A stretch of DNA of 36,656 nucleotides from Clostridium sp. CAG:343 (lineage in GTDB: Bacteria; Bacillota; Clostridia; TANB77; CAG-508): assembly GCA_000431335.1 (NCBI GenBank), contig FR888028.1:1-36656 (forward strand), read 5' to 3'. Each line of letters begins with the position of its first letter. The first letter of the stretch is position 1. The translations under genes were made by a program, and so were the position numbers. The notes under the pieces were generated by a model. That model was not told the DNA's origin, ran no database searches, and was given only the letters and a program-made list of their open reading frames with translations. Below are positions 1-8,705 of the stretch, piece by piece.

Positions 1-43
1 TAACCTTATTATTAGCCTAATCGTTCAATTCGACTATTTTCTC

Positions 44-72
44 TTGACATTGCACATATTTAGGCATATACT
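44..72 (+). promoter_or_regulatory. sigma-A type promoter of the por operon
   Basis: A perfect -35 TTGACA (44-49) and a -10 TATACT (67-72) are separated by 17 bp. They lie 39 bp upstream of the first por start codon. A strong AAAGGAGG ribosome binding site follows at about 91-98. The near-consensus sequence suggests high constitutive expression of the oxidoreductase. Confidence 0.85.
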
Positions 73-111
73 AAACACGTAAAATAAAGGAAAAGGAGGC
101 AATTTATCAAT

Positions 112-690
112 ATGGATAACATGATAGAAATAAGATGGCACGGTAGAGGCGGTCAAGGTGCAAAAACAGCATCTTTATTACTTGCTGATGCTGCTTTTAA
201 TACAGGAAAATATATTCAAGGGTTTCCTGAATATGGTCCTGAAAGAATGGGTGCTCCTATTACAGCCTACAATCGAATTAGTAGTACTCCAATTACTATT
301 CATAGTAATATTTACGAACCAGATTATGTTGTAGTAGTAGATGATACTCTTTTAGAATCTGTAGATGTAACAGCAGGACTAAAAGAAAATGGAGCAATAG
401 TTATTAACACAACTAAATCTGAAGAATATTTAAAAAAGAATTTAAAAGGATATCAAGGTGATATATATACTATAGATGCTAGAAAAATATCAGAAGAAGC
501 TTTAGGAAGATATTTTCCTAATACTCCTATGCTAGCAGCTATTGTAAAAGTAAGTAAAGTTATGACTGATGAAGCTTTACTAGAGGATATGAAAGGTTCT
601 TTTAAACATAAATTTGCTAAAAAACCTGAGGTAATTGATGGTAATATGAAAGCTTTAGAAATAGCCTTAAAGGAGGTTAAAAAAATATGA
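112..690 (+). CDS. porG: pyruvate/2-oxoacid:ferredoxin oxidoreductase, gamma subunit
   Basis: This 192-residue protein is the gamma subunit of a four-subunit 2-oxoacid:ferredoxin oxidoreductase, which decarboxylates pyruvate or a related acid to acyl-CoA while reducing ferredoxin in the cytoplasm. The N-terminus carries the family signature RWHGRGGQGAKTA (residues 8-20), followed by the conserved stretch around EYGPERMGAP. Length is normal for the family. It begins the operon and its stop overlaps the delta start by 4 nt, implying translational coupling. The start at 112 has a ribosome binding site with slightly long spacing, so the Met at 121 is an alternative. Pyruvate is the likely substrate, but sequence alone does not exclude branched-chain 2-oxoacids. 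Confidence 0.93.
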   Translation: MDNMIEIRWHGRGGQGAKTASLLLADAAFNTGKYIQGFPEYGPERMGAPITAYNRISSTPITIHSNIYEPDYVVVVDDTLLESVDVTAGLKENGAIVINTTKSEEYLKKNLKGYQGDIYTIDARKISEEALGRYFPNTPMLAAIVKVSKVMTDEALLEDMKGSFKHKFAKKPEVIDGNMKALEIALKEVKKI

Positions 691-977
691 CAAATATAAA
701 TCCTAATACTCCTATGGAGAAAATGACTCCTGGTGGTGATATCTACACTGCAGGAAATGCAAGAGAATTTAAAACTGGTGATTGGAGAAGCGTAAAACCT
801 ATCTTTTTAAGTGAAAAGTGTAAACAATGTGGTTTATGTTTTCCTGTTTGTCCTGATGATGCTATACCAGTTAATTCTGATTTAAAAAGAGAAGATTTTG
901 ATTATGATTATTGCAAAGGATGTGGCGTATGTGCAAAAGTTTGTCCATTTGGTGCAATTGAAATGAAAGAAGAATAA
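687..977 (+). CDS. porD: 2-oxoacid:ferredoxin oxidoreductase, delta (ferredoxin) subunit
   Basis: This 96-residue iron-sulfur subunit passes electrons from the thiamine-containing catalytic subunit to external ferredoxin. Two CxxCxxCxxxCP clusters are visible in the C-terminal half (CKQCGLCFPVCP and CKGCGVCAKVCP), as expected for two [4Fe-4S] centres. The N-terminal segment is the usual delta-subunit lead-in. It overlaps the gamma gene by 4 nt and is followed after 24 nt by alpha with its own AAGGAAG ribosome binding site. Confidence 0.93.
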   Translation: MTNINPNTPMEKMTPGGDIYTAGNAREFKTGDWRSVKPIFLSEKCKQCGLCFPVCPDDAIPVNSDLKREDFDYDYCKGCGVCAKVCPFGAIEMKEE

Positions 978-1001
978 TAAATAAGAAAGGAAGAAAAAAA
1001 C

Positions 1002-2195
1002 ATGAGTATAAGAGAAAGATTAAGTGGTAATGAAGCAGCTGCAACTGCTATGAAACAAATTAATCCAGACGTTGTAGCAGCTTTTCCAATTACTCCATCT
1101 ACTGAAATCCCACAATACTTTTCAACATTTGTAGCAAATGGAACTGTCGATACTGAATTTGTTGCAGTAGAAAGCGAACACAGTGCTATGTCTGCTTGTA
1201 TTGGTGCAGAAGCTGCTGGAGCAAGAGCTATGACAGCTACTTCTGCAAACGGTTTATCTTTAATGTGGGAAATGATTTACATCGCTTCTAGCTTAAGATT
1301 ACCAATTGTTTTATCTTTAGTAAATAGAGCTATATCAGGTCCATTAAATATCCATAATGACCATTCAGATGCTATGGGAGTACGTGATAGTGGATGGATT
1401 ATGCTATTTTCAGAAAACAACCAAGAAGCATATGATAATACTTTAATGGCTCATAGAATTGCTGAACATAAAGATGTTATGCTACCTTTAATGGTATGTC
1501 AAGATGGATTTATCACTTCACATTCAATTGAAAATATTGAATTAGAAGAAGATGAAAAAGTAAAAAAATTTGTAGGAGAATATCATCCTGAGCATTATTT
1601 ATTAAATCAAAAAGAGCCTATAGCTGTTGGACCTTTAGATGTACAAAGTTATTTATTTGAACATAAAGCTCAACAAGCAGAAGCTATGAAACACGCAAAA
1701 CAAGTTATTTTAGATGTTGCAAAAGACTTTGAAAAAATGACAGGAAGAAAATATGGATTATTTGAAGAATATAAATTAGAAGATAGTGAAATTGCTATTG
1801 TTTGTATGAATTCTACTGCAGGAACTACAAAATTTGTAGTAGATAAATTAAGAAAACAAGGAATAAAAGCAGGATTATTAAAAATTCGTGTATTTAGACC
1901 TTTTCCTGCTGAAGAAGTTGCTAATAGCTTAAGTCATTTAAAAGCTATTGCTGTTTTAGATAAATCAGATTCTTTAAATGCTGCTGGTGGTGCTTTGTTT
2001 GAAGATGTTACTTCTGCAATGTATGTAAATAACAAACATGTACCTGCTGTAAATTATATTTATGGTATTGGTGGTAGAGATACAAAAGCTGATGATATTG
2101 AAAAAGTTTATAAAGATTTACTAGAAATTAGTAAATCAGGAAAAGTAGAAAATCCTTATAGATATTTTGGATTAAGAAAGGATGGTGAAAAATAA
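1002..2195 (+). CDS. porA: 2-oxoacid:ferredoxin oxidoreductase, alpha subunit
   Basis: This 397-residue alpha subunit supplies the pyrimidine-binding part of the thiamine diphosphate site and the CoA-side domain. Family motifs are visible: GNEAAATAMKQINPDVVAAFPITPSTEIP near the start (quoted in part: FPITPSTEIP), VESEHSAMSACIGAEAAGAR, and a C-terminal transketolase-like domain. Length matches PorA. It overlaps the beta gene by one base (TAATG), so the two are probably translationally coupled. No in-frame CGG codons occur in this operon. Confidence 0.93.
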   Translation: MSIRERLSGNEAAATAMKQINPDVVAAFPITPSTEIPQYFSTFVANGTVDTEFVAVESEHSAMSACIGAEAAGARAMTATSANGLSLMWEMIYIASSLRLPIVLSLVNRAISGPLNIHNDHSDAMGVRDSGWIMLFSENNQEAYDNTLMAHRIAEHKDVMLPLMVCQDGFITSHSIENIELEEDEKVKKFVGEYHPEHYLLNQKEPIAVGPLDVQSYLFEHKAQQAEAMKHAKQVILDVAKDFEKMTGRKYGLFEEYKLEDSEIAIVCMNSTAGTTKFVVDKLRKQGIKAGLLKIRVFRPFPAEEVANSLSHLKAIAVLDKSDSLNAAGGALFEDVTSAMYVNNKHVPAVNYIYGIGGRDTKADDIEKVYKDLLEISKSGKVENPYRYFGLRKDGEK

Positions 2196-3139
2196 TGCCT
2201 TACAATGTAAAAGAAATCGTAGCAAATAAACCTTCTAGATTTACTGCCGGACATAGAATGTGTGCTGGTTGCGGTGCTCCTCCAGCTGCTAGAATGATTA
2301 TGAGAGCTTTAAAACCTGAAGATCATGCAGTAGTTGCTGGTGCAACTGGATGTATGGAAGTTTCTACTTTTATTTATCCATATACTGCTTGGACAGATTC
2401 TTTTATCCATACTGCTTTTGAATGTGCAGCTGCAACTTTATCAGGAACTGAAGCTGCATACCAATCACTAAAAAAGCAAGGAAAAATATCTAATACTACA
2501 AAATTCATTGCATTTGGTGGAGATGGAGGAACTTATGACATAGGGCTTCAAAGTTTATCTGGAGCTATGGAACGTGGTCATGATATGGTTTATGTTTGTT
2601 ATGACAATGGAGCATATATGAATACTGGAATTCAAAGATCTTCTGCTACACCTAAATTTGCAGATACTACAACATCACCTGCCGGAAAAGTAATTCCTGG
2701 AAAAATGCAATCTAGAAAAGATTTAACTAAAATAATGGTAAGTCATCACCTTCCTTATGTTGCTCAAACAATTGGCTATATGAATTTTAAGGATTTATAT
2801 GAAAAATCTGAGAAAGCAATTTATACAGAAGGTCCTACATTCTTAAATGTTATGACCCCTTGTCCTAGAGGATGGGGATATCCAACAGATATGCTAATGC
2901 AAATTAATAAATTAGCAGTTGATACATGTTATTGGCCATTATATGAAGTAATTGATGGAAAATATAAAATAAACTATAAACCTGCTAAAAAATTACCAAT
3001 TGAAGAATTTTTAAAACCTCAAAAAAGGTTTAAACATATGTTTAAACCAGGTAATGAATGGATGATAGAAGAATTCCAAAAAGAAGTTGATAAAAGATGG
3101 CAGGAATTATTAGATTTAGAAGAAATTACTAATAAATAA
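2195..3139 (+). CDS. porB: 2-oxoacid:ferredoxin oxidoreductase, beta subunit
   Basis: This 314-residue beta subunit binds the thiamine diphosphate pyrophosphate and Mg2+. The start region carries HRMCAGCGAP, and GDGG followed further on by YDNGAYMNTGIQRS is the TPP-binding motif (GDG...N). Further cysteines, including the TPCPRGWGYP stretch, fit an attached iron-sulfur cluster. Last gene of the por operon, followed by a strong hairpin terminator. Confidence 0.93.
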   Translation: MPYNVKEIVANKPSRFTAGHRMCAGCGAPPAARMIMRALKPEDHAVVAGATGCMEVSTFIYPYTAWTDSFIHTAFECAAATLSGTEAAYQSLKKQGKISNTTKFIAFGGDGGTYDIGLQSLSGAMERGHDMVYVCYDNGAYMNTGIQRSSATPKFADTTTSPAGKVIPGKMQSRKDLTKIMVSHHLPYVAQTIGYMNFKDLYEKSEKAIYTEGPTFLNVMTPCPRGWGYPTDMLMQINKLAVDTCYWPLYEVIDGKYKINYKPAKKLPIEEFLKPQKRFKHMFKPGNEWMIEEFQKEVDKRWQELLDLEEITNK

Positions 3140-3146
3140 GTATTTA

Positions 3147-3176
3147 AAAAACAAGATATTGATATCTTGTTTTTTT
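3147..3176. terminator. bidirectional intrinsic terminator between porB and the flippase gene
   Basis: An AAACAAGATAT / ATATCTTGTTT hairpin has an A-run on the left and a T-run on the right. It can therefore terminate the convergent por transcript and the minus-strand transcript whose stop codon lies at 3175. Confidence 0.85.
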
Positions 3177-4284
3177 ATTTATTTTTTACAGTATTTTCTG
3201 TTTTTTCTTTTCTATCACTTCTTGTAGGAATTAAGAAAAATAATCCAACTAATATAGGCAAATAAAACGTATATAATCTCCAAAATAAGATAGACATATT
3301 TATTGTACCTTCTTTAAAAATAGTATTAAATAATATATAAAATCCTCCCTCTGCTCCTAGTCCTGAACCTGGAGTTGGAATAAACGTCATAATCAATAGC
3401 AAGAATGCTTGTGTAGGTATTATTTGCCAAAAACTTATACCATAATTTCCAAATGCTCTATATACCATATATGTAATAGAGTAATATGCAAAACTTTGTA
3501 CTACAGCTGTTATAAACATTTCTAATACCATCTTTTTTTCAGATTTCATAAATTTAAATTGTTCACTAAAATTATCTATACTTTTATCTAATTTTTCTAA
3601 TATTTCTATTGGATGTTTTAAAATATGGATTTTTCCTAAAAATTTAATTATTGGAGTAGTGATTGCTGAAATTATACTCTTTTTTATTCCAACTAAAATA
3701 ACTATTACAATAGCTAATATATTTATTAAAAAACCTATTATAGCTACCCAAAGATAATTTTGCATTAAATTTTTAAAAAAGTCAAATTCAAAAAATATAA
3801 CCACTATTGTAGTTACTACTAATGCTATCTGTGTAATAATAAATTTAATTGCCATAGCACTTAGAGAATCACTCACTCTTTTACCTGTCTTTGTTAATTC
3901 ATACGCTTGCATTGGTTGACCGCCAGATGCAAATGGTGTAATGTTGTTAAATAATAAACCTATCATAGATACTTTTATAGAATTCTTTATATTTTGATTT
4001 GGATACATTTTTTTCAATGGTATGTGTAAATTAATAGCTTCACATGCCCAATGAATCAATAAACAAACAACGCCTGCTAATACCCATCTATAATCAACTT
4101 GATAAAGTAAATTAATTATATTGTCAATACCATCTACTTTAATCATGTAAATTAATAATCCTAAAAAAATAGTTAAAATAAGTATAAAATTAAATATTAT
4201 CTTCTTTTTATTAGTAGGTTTTAGCTCCTCTTTACTTATTTCTTTATTAACTTGAACATCATCTTTTTTTATTTCTTCTTCCAT
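3175..4284 (-). CDS. flippase-like / lysylphosphatidylglycerol synthase TM-domain protein
   Basis: This 369-residue polytopic membrane protein belongs to the UPF0104 family (the LPG-synthase membrane domain, seen in MprF-like flippases and YbhN). A lysine/glutamate-rich N-terminal tail precedes about eight hydrophobic segments. Family marks include NNITPFASGGQPMQAY and TFIPTPGSGLGAEGGF. The catalytic synthase domain of MprF is absent, so lipid or isoprenoid-lipid translocation is more likely than lysyl transfer; the substrate is unknown. The ATG at 4284 is preferred over an upstream GTG at 4308 because AAGGAG sits 6 nt before it. Confidence 0.8.
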   Translation of the reverse strand: MEEEIKKDDVQVNKEISKEELKPTNKKKIIFNFILILTIFLGLLIYMIKVDGIDNIINLLYQVDYRWVLAGVVCLLIHWACEAINLHIPLKKMYPNQNIKNSIKVSMIGLLFNNITPFASGGQPMQAYELTKTGKRVSDSLSAMAIKFIITQIALVVTTIVVIFFEFDFFKNLMQNYLWVAIIGFLINILAIVIVILVGIKKSIISAITTPIIKFLGKIHILKHPIEILEKLDKSIDNFSEQFKFMKSEKKMVLEMFITAVVQSFAYYSITYMVYRAFGNYGISFWQIIPTQAFLLLIMTFIPTPGSGLGAEGGFYILFNTIFKEGTINMSILFWRLYTFYLPILVGLFFLIPTRSDRKEKTENTVKNK

Positions 4285-4311
4285 GATTTTCTCCTTAAAT
4301 ATGTTCACACA

Positions 4312-4352
4312 AAAAGACTGTTTTTAGTAATACATTACTATAACAGTCTTTT
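4312..4352 (-). terminator. intrinsic terminator downstream of the small ferredoxin gene
   Basis: An AAAAGACTGTT / AACAGTCTTTT stem with an inner TAGTAAT / ATTACTA stem forms a long hairpin ending in a U-run on the minus strand. It lies directly after the ferredoxin stop codon. Confidence 0.8.
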
Positions 4353-4362
4353 CCCTTTTATT

Positions 4363-4533
4363 TTATTCTTCCTCTGGAGCTTCAACTGGACAAACTCCTG
4401 CACAAGTGCCACAAGAAATACATGCTGATGCATCAATTACAAATTTATCTTCACCTTGTGAAATACATCCTACTGGACATTCAACTGCACAAGCTCCACA
4501 AGAAATACATTTTTCTGTTATTTTATATGCCAT
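4363..4533 (-). CDS. 2[4Fe-4S] ferredoxin (56 aa)
   Basis: This short gene encodes a classical clostridial ferredoxin. The sequence begins MAYKITEKCISCGACAVECP and has a second cluster motif CISCGTCAGVCP, giving two CxxCxxCxxxCP sets. It ends in an acidic PEEE tail. An ideal AGGAGGTG ribosome binding site lies about 7 nt before the ATG at 4533. It is the last gene of the lepB-holB-ricT string and a plausible electron acceptor for the por complex in this window; that partnership is inferred. Confidence 0.95.
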   Translation of the reverse strand: MAYKITEKCISCGACAVECPVGCISQGEDKFVIDASACISCGTCAGVCPVEAPEEE

Positions 4534-4558
4534 TTTTTTCACCTCCTAAAATATTAAC

Positions 4559-5467
4559 TTATTTTCGTTCTTTTTCATCTTCAACTTCTAATTTTTCTAA
4601 TTCTTCTAGCTCTTTTTTATTTTTTAACTCTTCTTCATCTATTTTACTCAAAGAATTATTTTTTATTATCTTTACATCTTTAGCATTATATTTTTTATAG
4701 AAATATCCATCTCCGTCTTTTATTTTAACTCTTACAACTTCTTTTAAAGTCTCTATATTATCAACTTCTCCTTCTCCATCTTCGGTTTTTACTATTGCTC
4801 CTACATTTGGAAGTCTTTTTAACTTTTCTTCGTAAACATCACTTTCATATTTTAAGCAACACATTAATCTTCCACAATTTCCTGAAATCTTCGATGGATT
4901 TAGTGAAATATTCTGTTCCTTTGCCATTTTTATAGACACTGCTTCAAAGTCACTTAAAAAACTACAACAACATAATTCTCTTCCACAAACTCCGTTTCCA
5001 CCTATCCTCTTTACTTCATCTCTTACACCTATTTGACGCAATTCAATTCTAGTCTTATAAATAGCTGCTAAATCTTTTACTAAATCTCTAAAATCTATTC
5101 TTCCATCTGCTGTAAAATAAAATAATATTTTACTATCATCAAATTTATATTCAACATCTGTTAATGTCATGTTTAATTTATGCTCTTTTATCTTCTTTTC
5201 ACATACTTTAAAAGCTTCTTTTTCTTTCATTTTACATTCTTCATTATGTTTTTTATCTTTATAGTTTGCTATTCTAATTACTTTTTTTAATGGTGCTATT
5301 ATTTTTTCATCGTCAACAAATCTATTTGGAATCACAACTTCTCCAAACTCTTCTCCTTGTGCTGTCTCAACAATTACTTTATCACCTTTATGTACTTTTA
5401 AATTTTTTGGATTAAAAAAATATATTTTACCTAATTTTTTAAATCTAACTCCTATAATATTTTTCAA
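4559..5467 (-). CDS. ricT: RicT/YaaT-type PSP1-domain protein
   Basis: This protein of about 302 residues has the PSP1 domain (N-terminal IGVRFKKLGKIYFF, then cysteine-rich NGVCGRELCCC and SGNCGRLMCCLKYE). In Bacillus the homolog forms the iron-sulfur Ric complex that supports RNA processing by RNase Y. A TTG start at 5467 is favoured over the ATG at 5482. GGGAGG lies 7 nt before the TTG, and the Bacillus protein begins at the equivalent position. The TTG overlaps the holB stop as TTGA, so translation is coupled to holB, the usual genomic neighbour. A lysine/glutamate-rich tail ends the protein. Confidence 0.88.
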   Translation of the reverse strand: MKNIIGVRFKKLGKIYFFNPKNLKVHKGDKVIVETAQGEEFGEVVIPNRFVDDEKIIAPLKKVIRIANYKDKKHNEECKMKEKEAFKVCEKKIKEHKLNMTLTDVEYKFDDSKILFYFTADGRIDFRDLVKDLAAIYKTRIELRQIGVRDEVKRIGGNGVCGRELCCCSFLSDFEAVSIKMAKEQNISLNPSKISGNCGRLMCCLKYESDVYEEKLKRLPNVGAIVKTEDGEGEVDNIETLKEVVRVKIKDGDGYFYKKYNAKDVKIIKNNSLSKIDEEELKNKKELEELEKLEVEDEKERK

Positions 5468-6354
5468 TTTACTTCCTCCCATATGTTAAATACCAAATTA
5501 TCTATACACATATCATAATTTGCATTTTGTTGCAATCTCTTTTTGGTATTTTCCACAATTTTGATACAATTTGTGTATATATAGTCTTTTTTTGCCTTCT
5601 TTAGTAAAATAATATTTATATAATCTAACATATCATATATTTCTTCTTTTAATTTATATAAAACATCTGCAAATTCTATCAATTCAATTAAATCTACTTT
5701 ATCTAATTTATCTATCATTTTTTCCAATTCTAAATATTGTTCTAGCTTAGTCCTTAGTAAAATCGCTTTTCCTATACTTCCTTGAAATACATCTAACATA
5801 CTTTGTGAAATATTATTCATTTGATAATTACTTTCTAAAAACTTCTTTATATCTAAATCTTCTATTGGATTAAAATGTAAAATCATGCATCTTGATTTTA
5901 TTGTAGTTAAAAAAGCATTTTCATTTGTTCCAACCAATATAATTGTTACAAATTCTGGAGGTTCTTCCAATGTTTTTAGCAAACAATTCTGTGCCTCTTT
6001 TGTCATTAAATCTGCCTGATCAATTATATACACTTTCTTTTCAGAAATAATTGGCTTTTCTTGGATCTTCTTTTGTAGTTCTCTAATTTGTTCAATTTTA
6101 ATACTATTTCCCTCTGGCTCTATACAAAAAAAATCAGGATTATTATTACTGTCAAACTCAATGCATGACTTACAATGATTGCAAGCTTTATCTTCACTTA
6201 AACATAAAATTCCTTTAGCAAATTCTGTAGCTATCATCTTTTTTCCAATACCAGATACACCAATCATTAAATAGCTATGTGATACTTTATTGCTATCAAT
6301 AGACTGTTTTAGTATATTTTTAATTGAATTATTTCCAAAGATATTTTCAAACAT
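5464..6354 (-). CDS. holB: DNA polymerase III delta-prime subunit
   Basis: This 296-residue clamp-loader subunit loads the sliding clamp during replication. A P-loop (GVSGIGKK, residues 32-39), zinc-module cysteines (C51, C58, C61, C64) and the SRC motif in TTIKSRC are visible. It is slightly short compared with many homologs. It lies between signal peptidase and ricT with short or overlapping junctions. The ribosome binding site AAAGGAG precedes the ATG. Confidence 0.92.
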   Translation of the reverse strand: MFENIFGNNSIKNILKQSIDSNKVSHSYLMIGVSGIGKKMIATEFAKGILCLSEDKACNHCKSCIEFDSNNNPDFFCIEPEGNSIKIEQIRELQKKIQEKPIISEKKVYIIDQADLMTKEAQNCLLKTLEEPPEFVTIILVGTNENAFLTTIKSRCMILHFNPIEDLDIKKFLESNYQMNNISQSMLDVFQGSIGKAILLRTKLEQYLELEKMIDKLDKVDLIELIEFADVLYKLKEEIYDMLDYINIILLKKAKKDYIYTNCIKIVENTKKRLQQNANYDMCIDNLVFNIWEEVN

Positions 6355-6372
6355 TTTAAAAGTCTCCTTTTG

Positions 6373-7005
6373 TTATTCGACCTTACCCCATTTATCTAAT
6401 GGCCATATTCTAATAGCAACTGTACTTTCTATTTCTTCTAAAGGTATACATCCAAATGACCTACAATCTGTACTATGATTTCTATTATCTCCCATTGCAA
6501 AAACACAATTTTCTGGAACGACAAAATCATCAAATCCTACACCTGTAACATCTGTTACTATGCCTTCTTGTAAATATGGTTCTTCCAATTCTTTTTCATT
6601 AATATAAACTTTTCCATCTTTTATTTGTACATGTTCTCCTGGAAGTGCTATTACTCTTTTTATATAACTTTTCTTTCCTATTTCTAAAAAATTATTAACA
6701 AACCATTTTAATCCTGTCTTTTTTTCATATTTAGCTACTGGATTTGATAAATCAATTTCTGAACTTGTATAACTTATTTTTGCAGGTTCTTCAAAAGTTA
6801 TAATTTTACCTCTTTCTGGCAAAGTTTTTGTAGTCCTTCCCCATCTATTTAACCATAATCTTTGATCTTCTATTAGTGTCGGATACATTGACACCTGCTT
6901 TACAATAGTAGGTGTTCCTATAAAATATCTAAATACCATTGCTAATACTAATGCTATTATAATACAATATACCCATTCTAATATTTCTTTTGCTGTTGAA
7001 CTCAA
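6373..7005 (-). CDS. lepB: signal peptidase I
   Basis: This 210-residue membrane-anchored serine protease of family S26 removes signal peptides from exported proteins. It has a single N-terminal membrane segment (about 10-30), the catalytic Ser in VSMYPTL (S39), the general-base Lys in YIKRVIALPG (K116) and the box E GDNRNHSTDCRSFG. Translation probably starts at TTG (7005), since AAAGGAG lies 8 nt upstream and no better start is present. First gene of the lepB-holB-ricT-ferredoxin string. Confidence 0.92.
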   Translation of the reverse strand: MSSTAKEILEWVYCIIIALVLAMVFRYFIGTPTIVKQVSMYPTLIEDQRLWLNRWGRTTKTLPERGKIITFEEPAKISYTSSEIDLSNPVAKYEKKTGLKWFVNNFLEIGKKSYIKRVIALPGEHVQIKDGKVYINEKELEEPYLQEGIVTDVTGVGFDDFVVPENCVFAMGDNRNHSTDCRSFGCIPLEEIESTVAIRIWPLDKWGKVE

Positions 7006-7074
7006 ATTTATCTCTCCTTTTTACTTTTGTTTTGCACTTTATATTATACATTATATTATAAATTTTAGCAATTA

Positions 7075-7109
7075 AAAAGAGGAATATATTTAAAATATTT
7101 TCCTCTTTT
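7075..7109 (-). terminator. intrinsic terminator after the dcw/walK operon
   Basis: An AAAAGAGGA / TCCTCTTTT hairpin is U-rich on both sides. On the minus strand it follows the histidine kinase gene. One arm was duplicated by the insertion at 7111-7231, and the hairpin remained intact. Confidence 0.75.
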
Positions 7110-7110
7110 G

Positions 7111-7231
7111 GTTACAGTTCAGTAAAAAATTTTCTATTTTTCATTCCAATCAAACGTCATTAAATAAAATTCAAGTGTTATAGTGGGAGCCAAAGCTTGG
7201 ACACCATAATCATTTCTTACTGAACTGTAAC
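7111..7231. mobile_element. 121-bp MITE-like element with 15-bp terminal inverted repeats
   Basis: The terminal inverted repeat GTTACAGTTCAGTAA (7111-7125) is perfectly matched by TTACTGAACTGTAAC (7217-7231). The element is flanked by an identical 8-bp direct repeat CTCTTTTG (7103-7110 and 7232-7239), the mark of a transposase-made target duplication. It has no coding capacity of note, so it would be mobilised in trans. The 8-bp duplication fits several IS families and I cannot assign one. Confidence 0.82.
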
Positions 7232-7250
7232 CTCTTTTGTATTAATATTA

Positions 7251-8696
7251 TTACTCTCTATCACCTTTTGTAGGAATCCTTACAACAACTTCAGTACCTT
7301 GACCAACAACACTTTTTATATCAATACTACCACCATTCTTATCCAATATTTCTTTAGCAATTGCAAGACCTAATCCACTTCCGCCCATTTCTCTAGTACG
7401 CGCTTTATCCACTCTATAAAATCTTTCAAATATTCTACTTAAATCTTCCTCCGGAATTCCTATACCATTATCAAAAATTTTAATATATGCATCATTATAA
7501 ACAAATCCTACATATATCTTTATTTCTCCACCATCTTTTGTATATTTTATACTATTAGTTAATATATTTAATACAACTCTTTCAATATCATATTTATCTG
7601 CATATACTGGTGGTACATCTGCAGTAACAAAACAATTTACAGTATGATTTTTCTTTTTTATTTCAATAGCTAATTTATCCTGACATTTTTTTACTAAGTC
7701 TCCTAAATCAAATGATTCTTTTTGTGCCCTTTTTTTATTACTATCATATCTTGAAAGAGTTAATAAATCTGTAACTAATTTAGCCATTCTCCTTGCTTCT
7801 GTTGCAATAACATTTAAAAACTTATCTTGTGTTTCTTTATTATAATCTCCTTCTAATAATGTATCTGCATACCCCATAATAGAAGTAATCGGCGTTTTTA
7901 ATTCATGTGATACATCTGCCACTAATTCTTTTTGCATATTATCTAATTTCACATGTTCTGTAATATCTTGAATTACAGCAATTACTCCATCTGGTCTTTC
8001 TTCTTCGTCTTTAAATGGCGCAAAAAATGCTTTTACATATCTGTCATCTACTTGGATTTTTTGCTCTGTTGAAGTCCAATTCTCTAAATAAATTATTTTT
8101 TCCATATTAATATTCAAATTAAACTTTTTAAATATATCATCAAATGTATTATCTTCTGGTCTAATGCTTAAAAATTTCTTTGCCGCAGGATTAATTAAAA
8201 TTATTTCTCCTTTTCTATTAAAAGCTATAATTCCATCTGTCATATGTAATAAAATAGTTTCTATTTGGTTTTTCTGTGTTGAAACTTCACTTAATTTTTC
8301 TTTTAATTCTGTAGTCATAATGCCAAATACATTTTCTAAATTGCTCATTTCTCCCTTTTTCTTATTTTTCTTTTCTTTAGATTCTTCTTCTGTTATTTTT
8401 TCTGCACTTTTAATAAGCTTGTTAATTGGATAAATAACAAATTTTGAAAGAATTACTGCTATAATTATTCCGACTATTATATATGCAATAGAAAAAATTA
8501 TTACTGCTACTTTTGTATTATTTTCTAATTGGTTAATCATATCAGTAACTTGTCCAATATCTAAATTTTGTTCTACTTGAATTTTCTGACTAATTATATT
8601 TAATGAATTCAAAAAAAATCCACAAAATCCCCCAATAATTATTATGCCTATTAGAAAAAATACTAGTACGATTTTAATTGGTATATTTTTAAACAT
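7251..8696 (-). CDS. walK: WalK-like sensor histidine kinase
   Basis: This 481-residue membrane sensor kinase has two membrane segments (about 8-30 and 63-88) around a short outer loop. A HAMP-like linker, a PAS domain (about 143-250), the HisKA box with H264 in VSHELKTP, and the ATPase N, G1 and G2 boxes (DNGIGIPEED, GGSGLGLAIAKE) follow. The FERFYRVDKAR stretch is typical of WalK/VicK, the cell-wall homeostasis kinase. It starts 9 nt after murG with its own AGGAG, so it is probably co-transcribed with the dcw genes. Its likely partner is at 33522-34262, about 25 kb away. PhoR is the alternative name. Confidence 0.85.
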   Translation of the reverse strand: MFKNIPIKIVLVFFLIGIIIIGGFCGFFLNSLNIISQKIQVEQNLDIGQVTDMINQLENNTKVAVIIFSIAYIIVGIIIAVILSKFVIYPINKLIKSAEKITEEESKEKKNKKKGEMSNLENVFGIMTTELKEKLSEVSTQKNQIETILLHMTDGIIAFNRKGEIILINPAAKKFLSIRPEDNTFDDIFKKFNLNINMEKIIYLENWTSTEQKIQVDDRYVKAFFAPFKDEEERPDGVIAVIQDITEHVKLDNMQKELVADVSHELKTPITSIMGYADTLLEGDYNKETQDKFLNVIATEARRMAKLVTDLLTLSRYDSNKKRAQKESFDLGDLVKKCQDKLAIEIKKKNHTVNCFVTADVPPVYADKYDIERVVLNILTNSIKYTKDGGEIKIYVGFVYNDAYIKIFDNGIGIPEEDLSRIFERFYRVDKARTREMGGSGLGLAIAKEILDKNGGSIDIKSVVGQGTEVVVRIPTKGDRE

Positions 8697-8705
8697 TTTA
8701 TACTC

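Noticed and set aside
4422..4700. Plus-strand Ser/Phe-rich reading frame opposite the ferredoxin and ricT genes
   Set aside because: It is a low-complexity shadow of the two minus-strand genes with no ribosome binding site.
7111..7231. 6S-like or other structured RNA gene
   Set aside because: The terminal repeats and the exact 8-bp flanking duplication are better explained by transposition. No conserved RNA features were recognised.
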